DNA from: Mycobacterium sp. 236(2023)
GTDB taxonomy: Bacteria; Actinomycetota; Actinomycetes; Mycobacteriales; Mycobacteriaceae
Reading direction: 5' to 3'
Assembly: GCF_029623955.1 (NCBI RefSeq)
Contig: NZ_JARSBP010000002.1
Span: forward strand, 1-64,000
Length of the DNA: 64,000 nt
Shown here in pieces: positions 8,343 to 16,839 of the stretch. The notes below the pieces were generated by a model, which saw only the letters and a list, made by a program, of their open reading frames with translations, did no database searches and was not told the DNA's origin. The translations under genes and the position numbers were made by a program. How positions within the stretch are numbered: position 1 is the first letter of the stretch; every line of letters begins with the position of its first letter.

Positions 8343-9653
8343 CTAGGGCACACCCCGGAGCCCGGGGGTGGCAAGAGTTGCGAACCGTTGCACGGACCGC
8401 GTCCTGCGGATCTCATTGCGGACGGCACCGGCGATCTCGGCACCGGTCGCGAAGCGTTGACGGGGCCTGCGTAGCGCACGACCCGTGGCGACGGCGAGGC
8501 GCCGCGGCGTGAGCAGGCGTTTCGGCGCGGCCTCGTGGTTGAGAACCCGCATCAACGTGCGGCGCGCGGCCGGGTCGCCCGCAATGTCGCGCAACACTTC
8601 GGTGATCACCGGGGTCGGCGCCCCGGGCGCACCCAGGTCGGTGGCGAACCAGTGCATCGCGTAGGCGTCGCGGTCGCGCCAGCGCCACCAGCGTTCGGTT
8701 GCCGCGTCGACGGCGGCCGCATCCGCGAGTTCGGCAGGCAGCAGGTCGGTCAGACGCTCCGCCTGGCACAGCGCGTCGGAGATGCCCTGACCCGGCGTGA
8801 AGTCCTTGAAGTGACCCGCATCCCCGACGAGCACCCAGCCGGGGCCGGCGGCCTGCCGAAAGTAGCCGTGCCACTTCGCCATCACGCGCAACGGACCCGT
8901 TCGCCGAGCGCCGGCAAGCAGATCGGCCAATTCGGGCCACCCGGCAATCCCTGCGTCGAATGCTTCGTTGCGCCGCGTGTCGCAATCGGCACCCATGGCG
9001 ACGCACACCATGTACAGCCCGCCGTCGGTGGGGCTGGCCAGATACGCGTTCTCGCCGATGCGGGCGATCCTGATGCGCCCCTCGAGGTTGTCGACGCCCT
9101 CGAAGTAGCCCCAGACCGGAACCCGTCCCATGGGAGTTTTCGAATACTCCTGCGCACCAGTATCTTTGGCGACGGTGGAATGTCGTCCGTCGGCGCCGAC
9201 CACCAGCTGGGCGCCGATCGGTCCGTGCGCGGTCTCGACGCCGGTGACCCGGCCGCCGGTGCGCATCAGGCCAGTCACCTTCACCCCTGTCCGGACGTCC
9301 GCACCCGCCGCCGTGGCTGTGTCGACCAGCACCGAATCCAGCGTCACGCGGCGCACGCAGAGGCCGGGCTGCGGGAAGATCGAGCGGTCGAACTCGTCCT
9401 CGATGCGCACGTCGTCGTTGACCATCGTGAAACTGTCGATGGTGGCCGCACCCGCGGCCCGCACCGCGTCCAGGGCGCCGATCCGCTCCAGCGATGCGGC
9501 CCCGCGCGGCTGGATGATGTGCGTCGACGGCGTCTCCGACGGAAACTGCACCTTGTCGAGTACACACACGCTCAGGCCCCGCCGCGCCAGCAGGGTGGCC
9601 AGCGGAGAACCCGCGCAGCGGGCGCCGACGATGACTACATCGAAGACCTGCAT
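8343..9653 (-). CDS. FAD-dependent oxidoreductase (PHBH/geranylgeranyl-reductase-like)
   Basis: The 436-residue protein has an N-terminal FAD-binding motif IVGARCAGSPLA (residues 8-19), in which Arg and Cys replace part of GxGxxG, as in geranylgeranyl-reductase-like enzymes. It also has the VGADGRHSTVA motif near residue 155 and the GDAGHFKDFTPGQG motif near 285. This is a group A flavoprotein monooxygenase fold. The substrate is unknown. It is the first gene of a two-gene minus-strand unit with the monooxygenase downstream, and is divergent from the butanediol dehydrogenase gene. The 76-bp gap holds the direct repeat CCTGCAAC at 9673-9680 and 9683-9690, a possible regulator site. Confidence 0.85.
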   Translation of the reverse strand: MQVFDVVIVGARCAGSPLATLLARRGLSVCVLDKVQFPSETPSTHIIQPRGAASLERIGALDAVRAAGAATIDSFTMVNDDVRIEDEFDRSIFPQPGLCVRRVTLDSVLVDTATAAGADVRTGVKVTGLMRTGGRVTGVETAHGPIGAQLVVGADGRHSTVAKDTGAQEYSKTPMGRVPVWGYFEGVDNLEGRIRIARIGENAYLASPTDGGLYMVCVAMGADCDTRRNEAFDAGIAGWPELADLLAGARRTGPLRVMAKWHGYFRQAAGPGWVLVGDAGHFKDFTPGQGISDALCQAERLTDLLPAELADAAAVDAATERWWRWRDRDAYAMHWFATDLGAPGAPTPVITEVLRDIAGDPAARRTLMRVLNHEAAPKRLLTPRRLAVATGRALRRPRQRFATGAEIAGAVRNEIRRTRSVQRFATLATPGLRGVP

Positions 9654-9729
9654 GATTCAGTCTGCTCCGAGTCCTGCAACCCCCTGCAACTCTTTCGCGG
9701 TGTGTCGGCCGTCACATAGACATGCCGCC

Positions 9730-10785
9730 ATGAGAGCAGCTGTGTACTACGGGCCGAACAAAGTCATGATCGACGACGTCGACGAACCGGACGTCAGGCC
9801 GGGCACCGTGAAACTCAAGGTCGGATTCAACGGCATCTGCGGCACCGACCTGCACGAGTACTACGCCGGGCCGATCTTCGTGCCGACAGCACCGCACCCG
9901 CTGACCGGCGCGCAGTTGCCGCTGACGATGGGCCACGAATTCTCGGGGACGATCACCGCCGTGGGCGACGGGGTGACCGGATGGAGTGAAGGCGACCGGG
10001 TGGCCGTCGAACCCATCTACCAATGCCACCGATGCGGACCATGCCGAGCCGGCAACTACAACGTCTGCCAGCAGATCGGTTTCCACGGGCTGATGTCCGA
10101 CGGCGGCATGGCCGAGTACACCGTCGTGCCGACCAGCATGCTGCACAAGCTGCCCGACAACGTGTCGCTCGAACTCGGCGCACTCGTCGAACCGATGTCG
10201 GTCGCCTACCACGCCGCCACCCTCGGCGATGTACGCCCCGGTGACACCGCGATGGTGTTCGGCGCCGGGCCCATCGGCATCGGGCTGTGGTTCGCGTTGC
10301 GGTGCAAGGGACTCGAGGACGTCTTCGTCGTCGAACCCTCACCGGTTCGGCGTGCCGCGATCGAAGCGCTCGGCGCCGACACGCTCGACCCCGGCGCTGT
10401 CGACGTGCCCGCATTCATCGATCACCACACCAAAGGCAACGGCGCCGACGCGGTGTTCGACGCCGCCGGGGTGACGCCCGCAGTCAGCACCGCGCTGGCC
10501 TGCGTCGGCTCCCGTAAACCGATGATCAGCGTCGCCATCTACGAAAAGCCATTGGAGACGCCACTTCTCAACCTCGTCATGAACGAGTCCCGGATCCAGG
10601 GGTCGCTCTGTTACACCGGCGCCGACTTCGAGGCCGTCATCGCGCTGATGTCAGAAGGCAAATACGACACCGCAGGCTGGGTGACCCGCATCCCGATCGA
10701 CCACGTCATCGACGAGGGATTCGAGGCGCTGCACGCCGGCAAGAAGATGAAAGTTCTCGTCGACCCGAACGGAGCAACCGCATGA
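9730..10785 (+). CDS. Zinc-dependent 2,3-butanediol/sorbitol-type alcohol dehydrogenase
   Basis: This 351-residue medium-chain dehydrogenase carries all the landmarks of the family. The catalytic zinc ligands are Cys37 (NGICGTDLHE) and the GHEF motif near residue 70. Structural zinc cysteines lie in CHRCGPCRAGNYNVC and the Rossmann motif is GAGPIGIG. The long insert around residues 45-62 and the HEYYAGP motif resemble (R,R)-butanediol dehydrogenases. The frame is open far upstream, but conservation begins at the ATG at 9730 (MRAAVYYGP). It overlaps the following acetoin-reductase-like SDR by 4 bp, which supports a joint role in butanediol/acetoin interconversion. Confidence 0.87.
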   Translation: MRAAVYYGPNKVMIDDVDEPDVRPGTVKLKVGFNGICGTDLHEYYAGPIFVPTAPHPLTGAQLPLTMGHEFSGTITAVGDGVTGWSEGDRVAVEPIYQCHRCGPCRAGNYNVCQQIGFHGLMSDGGMAEYTVVPTSMLHKLPDNVSLELGALVEPMSVAYHAATLGDVRPGDTAMVFGAGPIGIGLWFALRCKGLEDVFVVEPSPVRRAAIEALGADTLDPGAVDVPAFIDHHTKGNGADAVFDAAGVTPAVSTALACVGSRKPMISVAIYEKPLETPLLNLVMNESRIQGSLCYTGADFEAVIALMSEGKYDTAGWVTRIPIDHVIDEGFEALHAGKKMKVLVDPNGATA

Positions 10786-11576
10786 CCCTGCAAGGCAAAG
10801 TCGCCCTCGTCACCGGCGCGGCACGTGGCATCGGGCGCGGTATAGCGCTGCGCCTGGCGCGCGACGGCGCCGACGTCGCCCTCGTCGACGTTCGCAACGA
10901 CGGGCTCGACGACGTCGCCGCCGAGATCGCCGAGATCGGCAGCAAGACAACCACATTTGTCGCCGATATCAGCGATCGCCACCAAGTGTTCGCCGCAGTC
11001 GAGCATGCCGCGTCCGCGCTGGGCGGGTTCGACATCATGGTGAACAACGCCGGGATCGCCCTCGTCGGGCCGATCGCCGATGTCACCCCGGCGCAGATCG
11101 AAAAGCTCTGGGCCATCAACATCAACGGCGTCCTGTGGGGCACCCAGGCCGCCGTCGCGACCTTCAAGAAGTTGAAGAACAAAGAGCAAGGAAAGATCAG
11201 CCGGGTTATTAATGCCTCGTCCATCGCGGGTCACGACGGCTTCGCGATGCTCGGCCCCTACAGCGCGTCCAAGTTCGCCGTCCGCGCGCTGACGCAGGCC
11301 GCCGCCAAGGAACACGCCGCCGACGGCATCACCGTCAACGCGTACTGCCCCGGCGTCGTCGGCACCGACATGTGGGTGGAGATCGACAAGCGCTTCGCCG
11401 AACTGACCGGGGCCGCGGAAGGGGAGACCTACGACAAGTTCGTCGGCGGCATCGCGCTGGGCCGCGCCGAGACGCCCGATGACGTCGCCGGCTTCGTGTC
11501 GTATCTCGCCGGGCCCGACGCCGATTACATGACCGGCCAATCCGGCCTGATCGACGGTGGCCTGGTCTACCGCTGA
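10782..11576 (+). CDS. Acetoin/diacetyl reductase-like short-chain dehydrogenase
   Basis: The 264-residue classical SDR has the cofactor motif TGAARGIGRG (residues 11-20), the NNAGIA motif, Ser in NASSIAGHDG and the catalytic YSASK motif. The region after YSASK, with YCPGVVGTDMW, resembles BudC-type acetoin reductases. It should use NAD(H), given the Asp in VDVR after the second strand. The ATG overlaps the upstream dehydrogenase stop as ATGA. The pair probably converts butanediol and acetoin, but other vicinal diols remain possible. Confidence 0.85.
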   Translation: MTLQGKVALVTGAARGIGRGIALRLARDGADVALVDVRNDGLDDVAAEIAEIGSKTTTFVADISDRHQVFAAVEHAASALGGFDIMVNNAGIALVGPIADVTPAQIEKLWAININGVLWGTQAAVATFKKLKNKEQGKISRVINASSIAGHDGFAMLGPYSASKFAVRALTQAAAKEHAADGITVNAYCPGVVGTDMWVEIDKRFAELTGAAEGETYDKFVGGIALGRAETPDDVAGFVSYLAGPDADYMTGQSGLIDGGLVYR

Positions 11577-11599
11577 GATGGAGAGCACACTGGGGGTTG

Positions 11600-12895
11600 A
11601 TGCCCAGCAACGTAGGCAGCTCGCCCGTGCCTGAACCCGCCGTCGCCGTCGGAGAAGATCCGCGCAGCTACGCGCGGCTGATGTCGGCCGTCTACGACGC
11701 GACGATGGCCGGGCACCGGGCGCCGGCGCGGCCGCGCGAGGTCATCGGCGATTCCTGGCGGCGAATGATGGCCGCCGGAATCACGGCCGACGACAGTGCG
11801 GCGATGGTCGACGTGGGCGCGCTGGAGATGTTGCGCAGGTCGTCGGGGCTGATGGACGTTCTCGACGAGATCTCGCACGGCCTGGAATCGTTGGTCGCCG
11901 AGGGGGAGAACATCCTCGTCGTCGCCGACGCCAAGGGTCGCGTGCTGTGGCGCTCGGGGTCCCCGTCGGTGCTGATGAACGCCGACCGCCTCGGCTTCGT
12001 CGAGGGGGCGAACTGGGGCGAGGGCTCCGTCGGCACCAACGCCATCGGTACCGCGCTCGTCTCGCAGCGGGCCGTGCAGGTGTTCTCGGCAGAGCACTTC
12101 CTGCGCAGCCACCACTCGTGGACCTGCGCCGGCGCGCCGATCAAGGACCCCAGGACCGGCCACGTCATCGGCGTCGTCGACGTCTCGGGGCCCGCTCCCA
12201 CCGTGCACCCGACCACCATCGCGCTCGTCGACGCCGTCGCCAGGCTCGCCGAATCCCACTTGCGGCAGGAACACGACCGCACGCTGAACCGGCTGCGCAC
12301 GCTCGCCGCGCCGATCCTCGCGCGGATGGGCCGCCCGGCGCTGGCCGTCGACACCGAGGGCTGGGTCGCCGCCGTCGACGCGATGCCGCTGCACAACCGG
12401 ATCCTGCTGCCCGAGCAGATGGGGCCGGGACGGGTGTGGCTGGCGACGCTGGGGATGTGCGCCGTCGAACCGCTACCCGGTGGCTGGCTGGTGCGGCTGG
12501 CACCCGAGGACGGCGGTGGCACGGACACGGCATCGTCGGTGACGCTGGACTTCCGCGACCCCGACACCCCGTCGTTGGTGATGGCGGGCGCGTTCGGCAG
12601 CTGGCGTCATGACCTGTCGCTGCGGCATGCGGAAATCCTTTGCGCCCTTGCTCTTTCGCCGGACGGGCGGTCGGCTCCGCAGCTGGCCGAAGATCTCTAC
12701 GGCGACCGGACGAGGGTGGTGACGGTGCGCGCGGAGATGTCGCGGCTGCGCAAACAGTTCACGGGTCTGCTGGCGGCGCAGCCGTACCGATTCGCGGGTG
12801 CGATCTCGCTGTCCGTCTGCTACCCCGACGACCGGCGTCTGCTGCTGCCACCGTCGAGTGCCCCCGCGATCCGAACTGCAAGGGAGAATGGCTGA
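11600..12895 (+). CDS. GAF-domain transcriptional regulator lacking an AAA+ domain
   Basis: The protein is about 431 residues long. The N-terminal half resembles the sensory part of AcoR/AcxR-type activators: RPREVIGDSWRRM, then a GAF domain with WGEGSVGTNAIGT and VHGAGAPI-like CAGAPIKDP. The sigma-54 AAA+ domain is absent: no Walker A and no GAFTGA. The C-terminal 90 residues (LRHAEILCALALSPDG through VRAEMSRLRKQF) look like a winged helix-turn-helix. It follows the butanediol/acetoin genes by 23 bp and probably controls them in response to a small metabolite. A TTG at 11597, in frame, is an alternative start. Confidence 0.82.
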   Translation: MPSNVGSSPVPEPAVAVGEDPRSYARLMSAVYDATMAGHRAPARPREVIGDSWRRMMAAGITADDSAAMVDVGALEMLRRSSGLMDVLDEISHGLESLVAEGENILVVADAKGRVLWRSGSPSVLMNADRLGFVEGANWGEGSVGTNAIGTALVSQRAVQVFSAEHFLRSHHSWTCAGAPIKDPRTGHVIGVVDVSGPAPTVHPTTIALVDAVARLAESHLRQEHDRTLNRLRTLAAPILARMGRPALAVDTEGWVAAVDAMPLHNRILLPEQMGPGRVWLATLGMCAVEPLPGGWLVRLAPEDGGGTDTASSVTLDFRDPDTPSLVMAGAFGSWRHDLSLRHAEILCALALSPDGRSAPQLAEDLYGDRTRVVTVRAEMSRLRKQFTGLLAAQPYRFAGAISLSVCYPDDRRLLLPPSSAPAIRTARENG

Positions 12896-12896
12896 C

Positions 12897-13376
12897 ATGG
12901 ACGGACCGAATCGCGCACTGGTGACCGAGGCCGCCGCTGAACTGCTGCGGACGTTGCAGGATCGGCACGGGGCGTTGATGTTCCACCAGTCCGGCGGCTG
13001 CTGCGACGGCTCGTCGCCGATGTGCTACCCGCTCGGCGACTTCCTCGTCGGCGACCGAGACGTCCTGTTGGCGGTGCTCGACGTCGGTGACGACGGCGTT
13101 CCGGTGTGGATCTCAGGGTCGCAGTTCGAGACGTGGAAGCACACCCAGCTCGTCATCGACGTGGTGCCCGGCCGCGGTGGCGGCTTCAGCCTGGAGTCGC
13201 CGGAGGGCAAGCGCTTCCTGTCCCGCGGGCGCGCGTTCACCGAGGACGAGAACCGCGCTTTGGACGACGCTCCACCGGTGACGGGGGCGGCCTATGAACG
13301 CGGCGAGCGGCCCACGGAGAACGGCACGCACGTCGTCGCGGAAGCGGTTGACGCCTGCGCGATCCCGCAGCGCTGA
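12897..13376 (+). CDS. DUF779 family protein (Rv0459-like)
   Basis: The 159-residue protein has the DUF779 signature: HQSGGCCDGSSPMC near residue 30, then FLVGDRDVLL and QFETWKHTQL. The vicinal cysteines suggest a metal or redox role. In actinobacteria, including M. tuberculosis (Rv0458-Rv0459), this family normally lies next to an NAD-dependent aldehyde dehydrogenase. No such enzyme is present here. I chose the ATG at 12897 because AGGGAG (12881-12886) lies 10 nt upstream; an in-frame ATG at 12888 is too close to it. The start falls just after the regulator stop. Confidence 0.85.
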   Translation: MDGPNRALVTEAAAELLRTLQDRHGALMFHQSGGCCDGSSPMCYPLGDFLVGDRDVLLAVLDVGDDGVPVWISGSQFETWKHTQLVIDVVPGRGGGFSLESPEGKRFLSRGRAFTEDENRALDDAPPVTGAAYERGERPTENGTHVVAEAVDACAIPQR

Positions 13377-13385
13377 CTCTCGCGC

Positions 13386-13449
13386 GCACCGAGAGTGCGC
13401 TCAGGGCGGGATTTCGGCTGTTTGTCCGCCCTCACCGCACTCTCGGCGC
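13386..13449. repeat. Long intergenic inverted repeat
   Basis: Two 24-nt arms (13386-13409 and 13426-13449) are complementary at 21 positions and flank a 16-nt loop, built around GAGAGTGCG / CGCACTCTC. The hairpin sits just after the DUF779 stop. It may be a terminator or a copy of a dispersed mycobacterial intergenic palindrome. There is no T-tract after it. Confidence 0.75.
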
Positions 13450-13534
13450 GCCGTAATCAAGCTGTTATGGCATCGGCGCGAAAACGCGGCGCGCCGTACG
13501 CAATTCGACTGCCGGCAGCGTTATCGTCAATGTC

Positions 13535-13813
13535 GTGATCCCGTTGCCACGAGCATCGGTCCTCGCCGGAGTGATGATCATCGGAGTCGCTCTGGGCATG
13601 ATGGCCGCGCTCATCGCCGCCGTCGAAGTCTCTGCGACGGTCCGACCGGACGTCGTCGTCGGCGCCGTGATCGGTGTCCCCAGTGTGATCGGTGTGCTGA
13701 TGATCCTGTTCTCCGGCAAGCGGTGGGTGACGGCCGTCGGCGCCATGATCCTTGCCATCGGTCCGGGCTGGTTCGGTGCGCTCACCGCGATCCAGGTGGC
13801 CTCCGGTGTCTGA
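13535..13813 (+). CDS. Small membrane protein (Rv0460-like)
   Basis: The 92-residue protein starts at a GTG and has three hydrophobic segments, about residues 9-30, 40-60 and 66-88. Its position between DUF779 and the next membrane protein, ahead of lpdC, matches M. tuberculosis Rv0460. It overlaps the following gene by 8 bp. Function is unknown. Confidence 0.75.
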   Translation: MIPLPRASVLAGVMIIGVALGMMAALIAAVEVSATVRPDVVVGAVIGVPSVIGVLMILFSGKRWVTAVGAMILAIGPGWFGALTAIQVASGV

Positions 13814-14237
13814 GCAAACCCGGTCGTTCGCACCGGATTTCACCGGTGGCTTCGCCACGCAGACCGTCGTCGACGATCCGGCGTACGCCGGGCAGCTGCC
13901 GCCACCGCACGCGCCGCCCGTCGTCGTCCCGAGCGCCGACCAGTTCGTCAGCCGCTGGCGTTTCCTTCTCGTCCTGGCAGGCATGTGGCTGGCGGGTGCG
14001 GCGGCAGGGGCGGGCCTGTACTACTGGTGGTTCCACTCGCCGGACAAGGCGATGCCGGTGTTCGCCGTGCTGGTGTTCGTCGTAGCGTGCATCGTCGGCA
14101 GCCTGCTGACTGCGATGGTGCAGGAGCGGCCGGGCATCGCGGCGATGGCGCTGGCACTGATGTCGGCCCCACTGGCGGCGGCCATCGGCGCCGGGGTTCT
14201 GTACGCGTCATTTGGGCTCGGTTGGATCGCTGTCTAG
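13806..14237 (+). CDS. Membrane protein (Rv0461-like)
   Basis: The protein has 143 residues from the GTG at 13806, which lies inside the 3' end of the preceding gene. About 45 polar, proline-rich residues come first (GQLPPPHAPP), followed by three membrane segments: about 50-70, 78-98 and 107-135. The order of genes matches Rv0460-Rv0461 in M. tuberculosis. The frame extends upstream to 13752, but that would overlap the previous gene by 60 bp. No enzymatic motif is visible; the function is unknown. Confidence 0.75.
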   Translation: MSEQTRSFAPDFTGGFATQTVVDDPAYAGQLPPPHAPPVVVPSADQFVSRWRFLLVLAGMWLAGAAAGAGLYYWWFHSPDKAMPVFAVLVFVVACIVGSLLTAMVQERPGIAAMALALMSAPLAAAIGAGVLYASFGLGWIAV

Positions 14238-14269
14238 CCTTTCTGTGAGCTGACTGGACGTCCGATTCG

Positions 14270-14295
14270 TTCATGTGTTCAGATACACACATGAA
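14270..14295. promoter_or_regulatory. Palindrome spanning the start codon of the ABC importer operon
   Basis: TTCATGTGT (14270-14278) and ACACATGAA (14287-14295) form a perfect 9-bp inverted repeat with an 8-bp spacer. The ATG of the substrate-binding protein (14291) lies in the right arm. An AT-rich perfect palindrome at the only promoter of a solute importer in GC-rich DNA is a good operator candidate. The regulator is not encoded nearby. Confidence 0.6.
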
Positions 14296-15880
14296 ATCGG
14301 GTGCCTGTTGGCGACGGGGAATCGTGCTCGGAGCGACGGCCGCGCTTCTCGTCGGATGCGGCGCTGAAAACGGTCCTGACGCATCGTCCGACCAGATCGT
14401 CCTTGCTGAGGGTTACGAACTGGGCGGCTACAACCCGGTCAACGGTTACAGCGAGTCGGGCGTATCACCGTTCTACGACGGGCTTTTCCGCCCCAGCGCC
14501 CACACCGACACCGTGGTGCCCGACCTGGCCCCGGCGCTCGCCGCCGAGGAGCCCCAAGCGGCGGGGCCGAACCGCTGGCGCGTTCCGTTGCGCACCGGCG
14601 TCCTGTTCTCCGACGGCAGCACCTTCGACTCCGCCGACGTCGTCGCCACCTACACCGCGGTCCGCGACCCCGAGGTGGCCTCCGAGATCTCGACGTCCGT
14701 CGCCCCCATCACGGCGATCACCGCCGACGGACCCGACGCCGTCATCGTCGAGTTGAACACCGCCGCCGACCCGAAACCGTATCTGCTGCTTGGCATCCTG
14801 CCTTCGGAGAAGATCGAGGCGAAGCCCGCCGCCGACTGGGCGGTCAACACCGAACCTGTCGGCACCGGTCCGTACCGGCTGGAGAGCCTGCGCCCCGATC
14901 AGGCGGTCCTCGTCGCACGGGACGACTACTGGGGGGACGTCGCCCAGGTCAAGCGTCTCGTCTACACGTATGCCCCCGACGACAACGCGCGAGCGCAAAG
15001 CATCGTGTCGGCGACCGTCGACGGCACGAATCTGCCTCCGCGACTGATCGATTCGATCAAGAGCGAAGAGGTGCAGACGGTCGCAGCCGAGTCGGCCGAC
15101 TGGCGCGGCATCGCGCTTCCGGCCGGTAATCCGTTCACCGCCGACGCGAAGGCGCGTCTCGCGATGAACCTCGGCGTCGACCGTGACGCGATGGTGCGCG
15201 ACGTCCTCGTCGGCCACGGACGTCCGGCCAGCACCCCGGTGGCACAGGCGTACGGTGACGCCTACAACGCCGACGCGCAGTATGGATTCGAGGCGGACCG
15301 CGCCGCGGCCCTGCTCGACGAGGCGGGCTGGCGTCCGGGCGGCGACGGCATTCGCGAAAAGGGCGGGGCGCGAGCCTCGTTCGAAGTGCTCTACAACGCG
15401 CAGGACACGCTGCGGCGCGACCTCGCAGTGGCGTACGCGGCGGCGATGAAACCCCTTGGCATCGACGTCCGCCCGCGGGGCACCAGCTGGGACGAGATCG
15501 ACACCCGCTTCGGCGATTCGGCGGTGGTCCTCGGCGGCGGCTCCACGCCCTACAGCATCGATTCGCAGGTCTACGACACGCTGCACACGCGGGTGCCGAA
15601 CTCGTCGCCGTACTCGAACCCCGGTAACTTCACCGCGCCCGGCCTCGATGAAATGCTGGAAAAGGCAAGCCAATCCGCGGCCGGGCCGGAGAAAGACGCC
15701 CTGTACCGCGACATCCAGGGCGCCTACGTCGCCGAACCGTCCCACGTCTTCCTCGTGTTCCTCGACCACACCTATGGCTACCGCGATCTCGGCTGGCAGC
15801 AGAGCGCTCCGATCATGGAACCGCACTCGCACGGGGTGTCGTGGGGTCCGTGGTGGAACTTGGCTCAGTGGAAGCGTTGA
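14291..15880 (+). CDS. ABC transporter substrate-binding lipoprotein (peptide/nickel family)
   Basis: From the ATG at 14291 the protein has 529 residues and a lipoprotein signal with lipobox LLVGC. It belongs to the SBP_bac_5 family: an ELGGYNPVNGY N-terminal strand, FYDGLFRP, VPDLAPALAAE, an FSDGSTFDSADVV motif, and a central TGPYRLESLRPDQ segment. It would capture an oligopeptide, nickel chelate or similar solute outside the membrane. An earlier in-frame ATG at 14273 would add six residues before the signal. It is the first gene of a tightly overlapping five-gene operon encoding a complete importer. Confidence 0.9.
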   Translation: MKSGACWRRGIVLGATAALLVGCGAENGPDASSDQIVLAEGYELGGYNPVNGYSESGVSPFYDGLFRPSAHTDTVVPDLAPALAAEEPQAAGPNRWRVPLRTGVLFSDGSTFDSADVVATYTAVRDPEVASEISTSVAPITAITADGPDAVIVELNTAADPKPYLLLGILPSEKIEAKPAADWAVNTEPVGTGPYRLESLRPDQAVLVARDDYWGDVAQVKRLVYTYAPDDNARAQSIVSATVDGTNLPPRLIDSIKSEEVQTVAAESADWRGIALPAGNPFTADAKARLAMNLGVDRDAMVRDVLVGHGRPASTPVAQAYGDAYNADAQYGFEADRAAALLDEAGWRPGGDGIREKGGARASFEVLYNAQDTLRRDLAVAYAAAMKPLGIDVRPRGTSWDEIDTRFGDSAVVLGGGSTPYSIDSQVYDTLHTRVPNSSPYSNPGNFTAPGLDEMLEKASQSAAGPEKDALYRDIQGAYVAEPSHVFLVFLDHTYGYRDLGWQQSAPIMEPHSHGVSWGPWWNLAQWKR

Positions 15881-16839
15881 CCCGCCTGCTGGCCATCCGC
15901 ACCGCGGTCGCCGTTCCGCTGACCGTCGCGATCTCGGCCGCGATCTTCGCTGTCGCGTCCCTGTCCCCGTTCGACCCGCTGGCGGCCTACCTCGGCAGCA
16001 ACTACCAGTTCGCCACGCAGTCACAGCGCGACGCGATGCGCGCCGCCTACGACACCGACCAACCCTGGTATGAGGCGTGGTGGCAGTGGGTGGGCGGACT
16101 CGTCCGCGGCGACCTCGGCTGGTCGTCGACCCAGTCGCAGCCCGTGACAACGGTGCTCGCGGAGCGGTTACCGTTCACGCTGATGCTCTCGGGCGCCGCC
16201 CTGGTCACCGCGACGGTCGTGGCAGTGCTGGTGGGCTGCCTGGCGGGGATGCGCCGCGGCGGCGTGCTCGACCGGATCTGCACCGCGTTCTCGGTGACGT
16301 TCGCCGCCGTTCCGCCGTTCGTGGTGTCGCTGGCGCTGGTGGTCGTCGTCGCGGTCGGCCTGCGCTGGCTGCCACCCTCCGGGGCGGCCGCACCCGGGGC
16401 GGGTTACACAATGGAAGGTATTCTGCGCCATGGCATTCTGCCGTGGATCGCTCTCACGGTATCGATGATCCCGTGGCTGCTTCTGACCACACGGGCCGCC
16501 GTCGTGGCGAGCATCGACTCGGACGCGGTGCGCGGCGCCCGATCGCGCGGTGTCCACGGCTGGGCGCTGCTGCGCGGGCACATCGCGCCCGTGTCCGTCC
16601 TGCCCACCCTCGCGCTGCTGGGAACCCGGTTGCCCGAGCTGATCGCCGGCGCCGCCATCGTCGAAACCGTCTTCGGCTGGCCGGGTATGGCTGCCGTTCT
16701 GGTGGACTCCGCTGCAGCCCTTGACTTTCCGCTACTGGCAGCGCTGACCGTCGCCGCGGCTGCCGCAGTGCTGGCGGGCTCAGCGCTGTCCGACGCCGCG
16801 GCTGTCGCGATCGACCCCCGGATCAGGATGGCCGCGTGA
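15868..16839 (+). CDS. ABC transporter permease (DppB/NikB type)
   Basis: The protein is about 323 residues from the GTG at 15868, overlapping the substrate-binding gene by 13 bp; a GTG at 15841 is also in frame. It has an N-terminal membrane segment, a periplasmic-type loop with the QPWYEAWWQWVGGLVRGDLGWS region typical of DppB/NikB proteins, and five further membrane segments. The cytoplasmic coupling loop is near RGARSRGVHGWALLRGH. It would pair with the next permease to form the channel. Confidence 0.88.
   Translation: MEALTRLLAIRTAVAVPLTVAISAAIFAVASLSPFDPLAAYLGSNYQFATQSQRDAMRAAYDTDQPWYEAWWQWVGGLVRGDLGWSSTQSQPVTTVLAERLPFTLMLSGAALVTATVVAVLVGCLAGMRRGGVLDRICTAFSVTFAAVPPFVVSLALVVVVAVGLRWLPPSGAAAPGAGYTMEGILRHGILPWIALTVSMIPWLLLTTRAAVVASIDSDAVRGARSRGVHGWALLRGHIAPVSVLPTLALLGTRLPELIAGAAIVETVFGWPGMAAVLVDSAAALDFPLLAALTVAAAAAVLAGSALSDAAAVAIDPRIRMAA

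Noticed and set aside
9130..9729. 200-residue N-terminal extension of the butanediol dehydrogenase frame
   Set aside because: It is antisense to the flavoprotein gene and has no similarity to dehydrogenases; the family start is at 9730.
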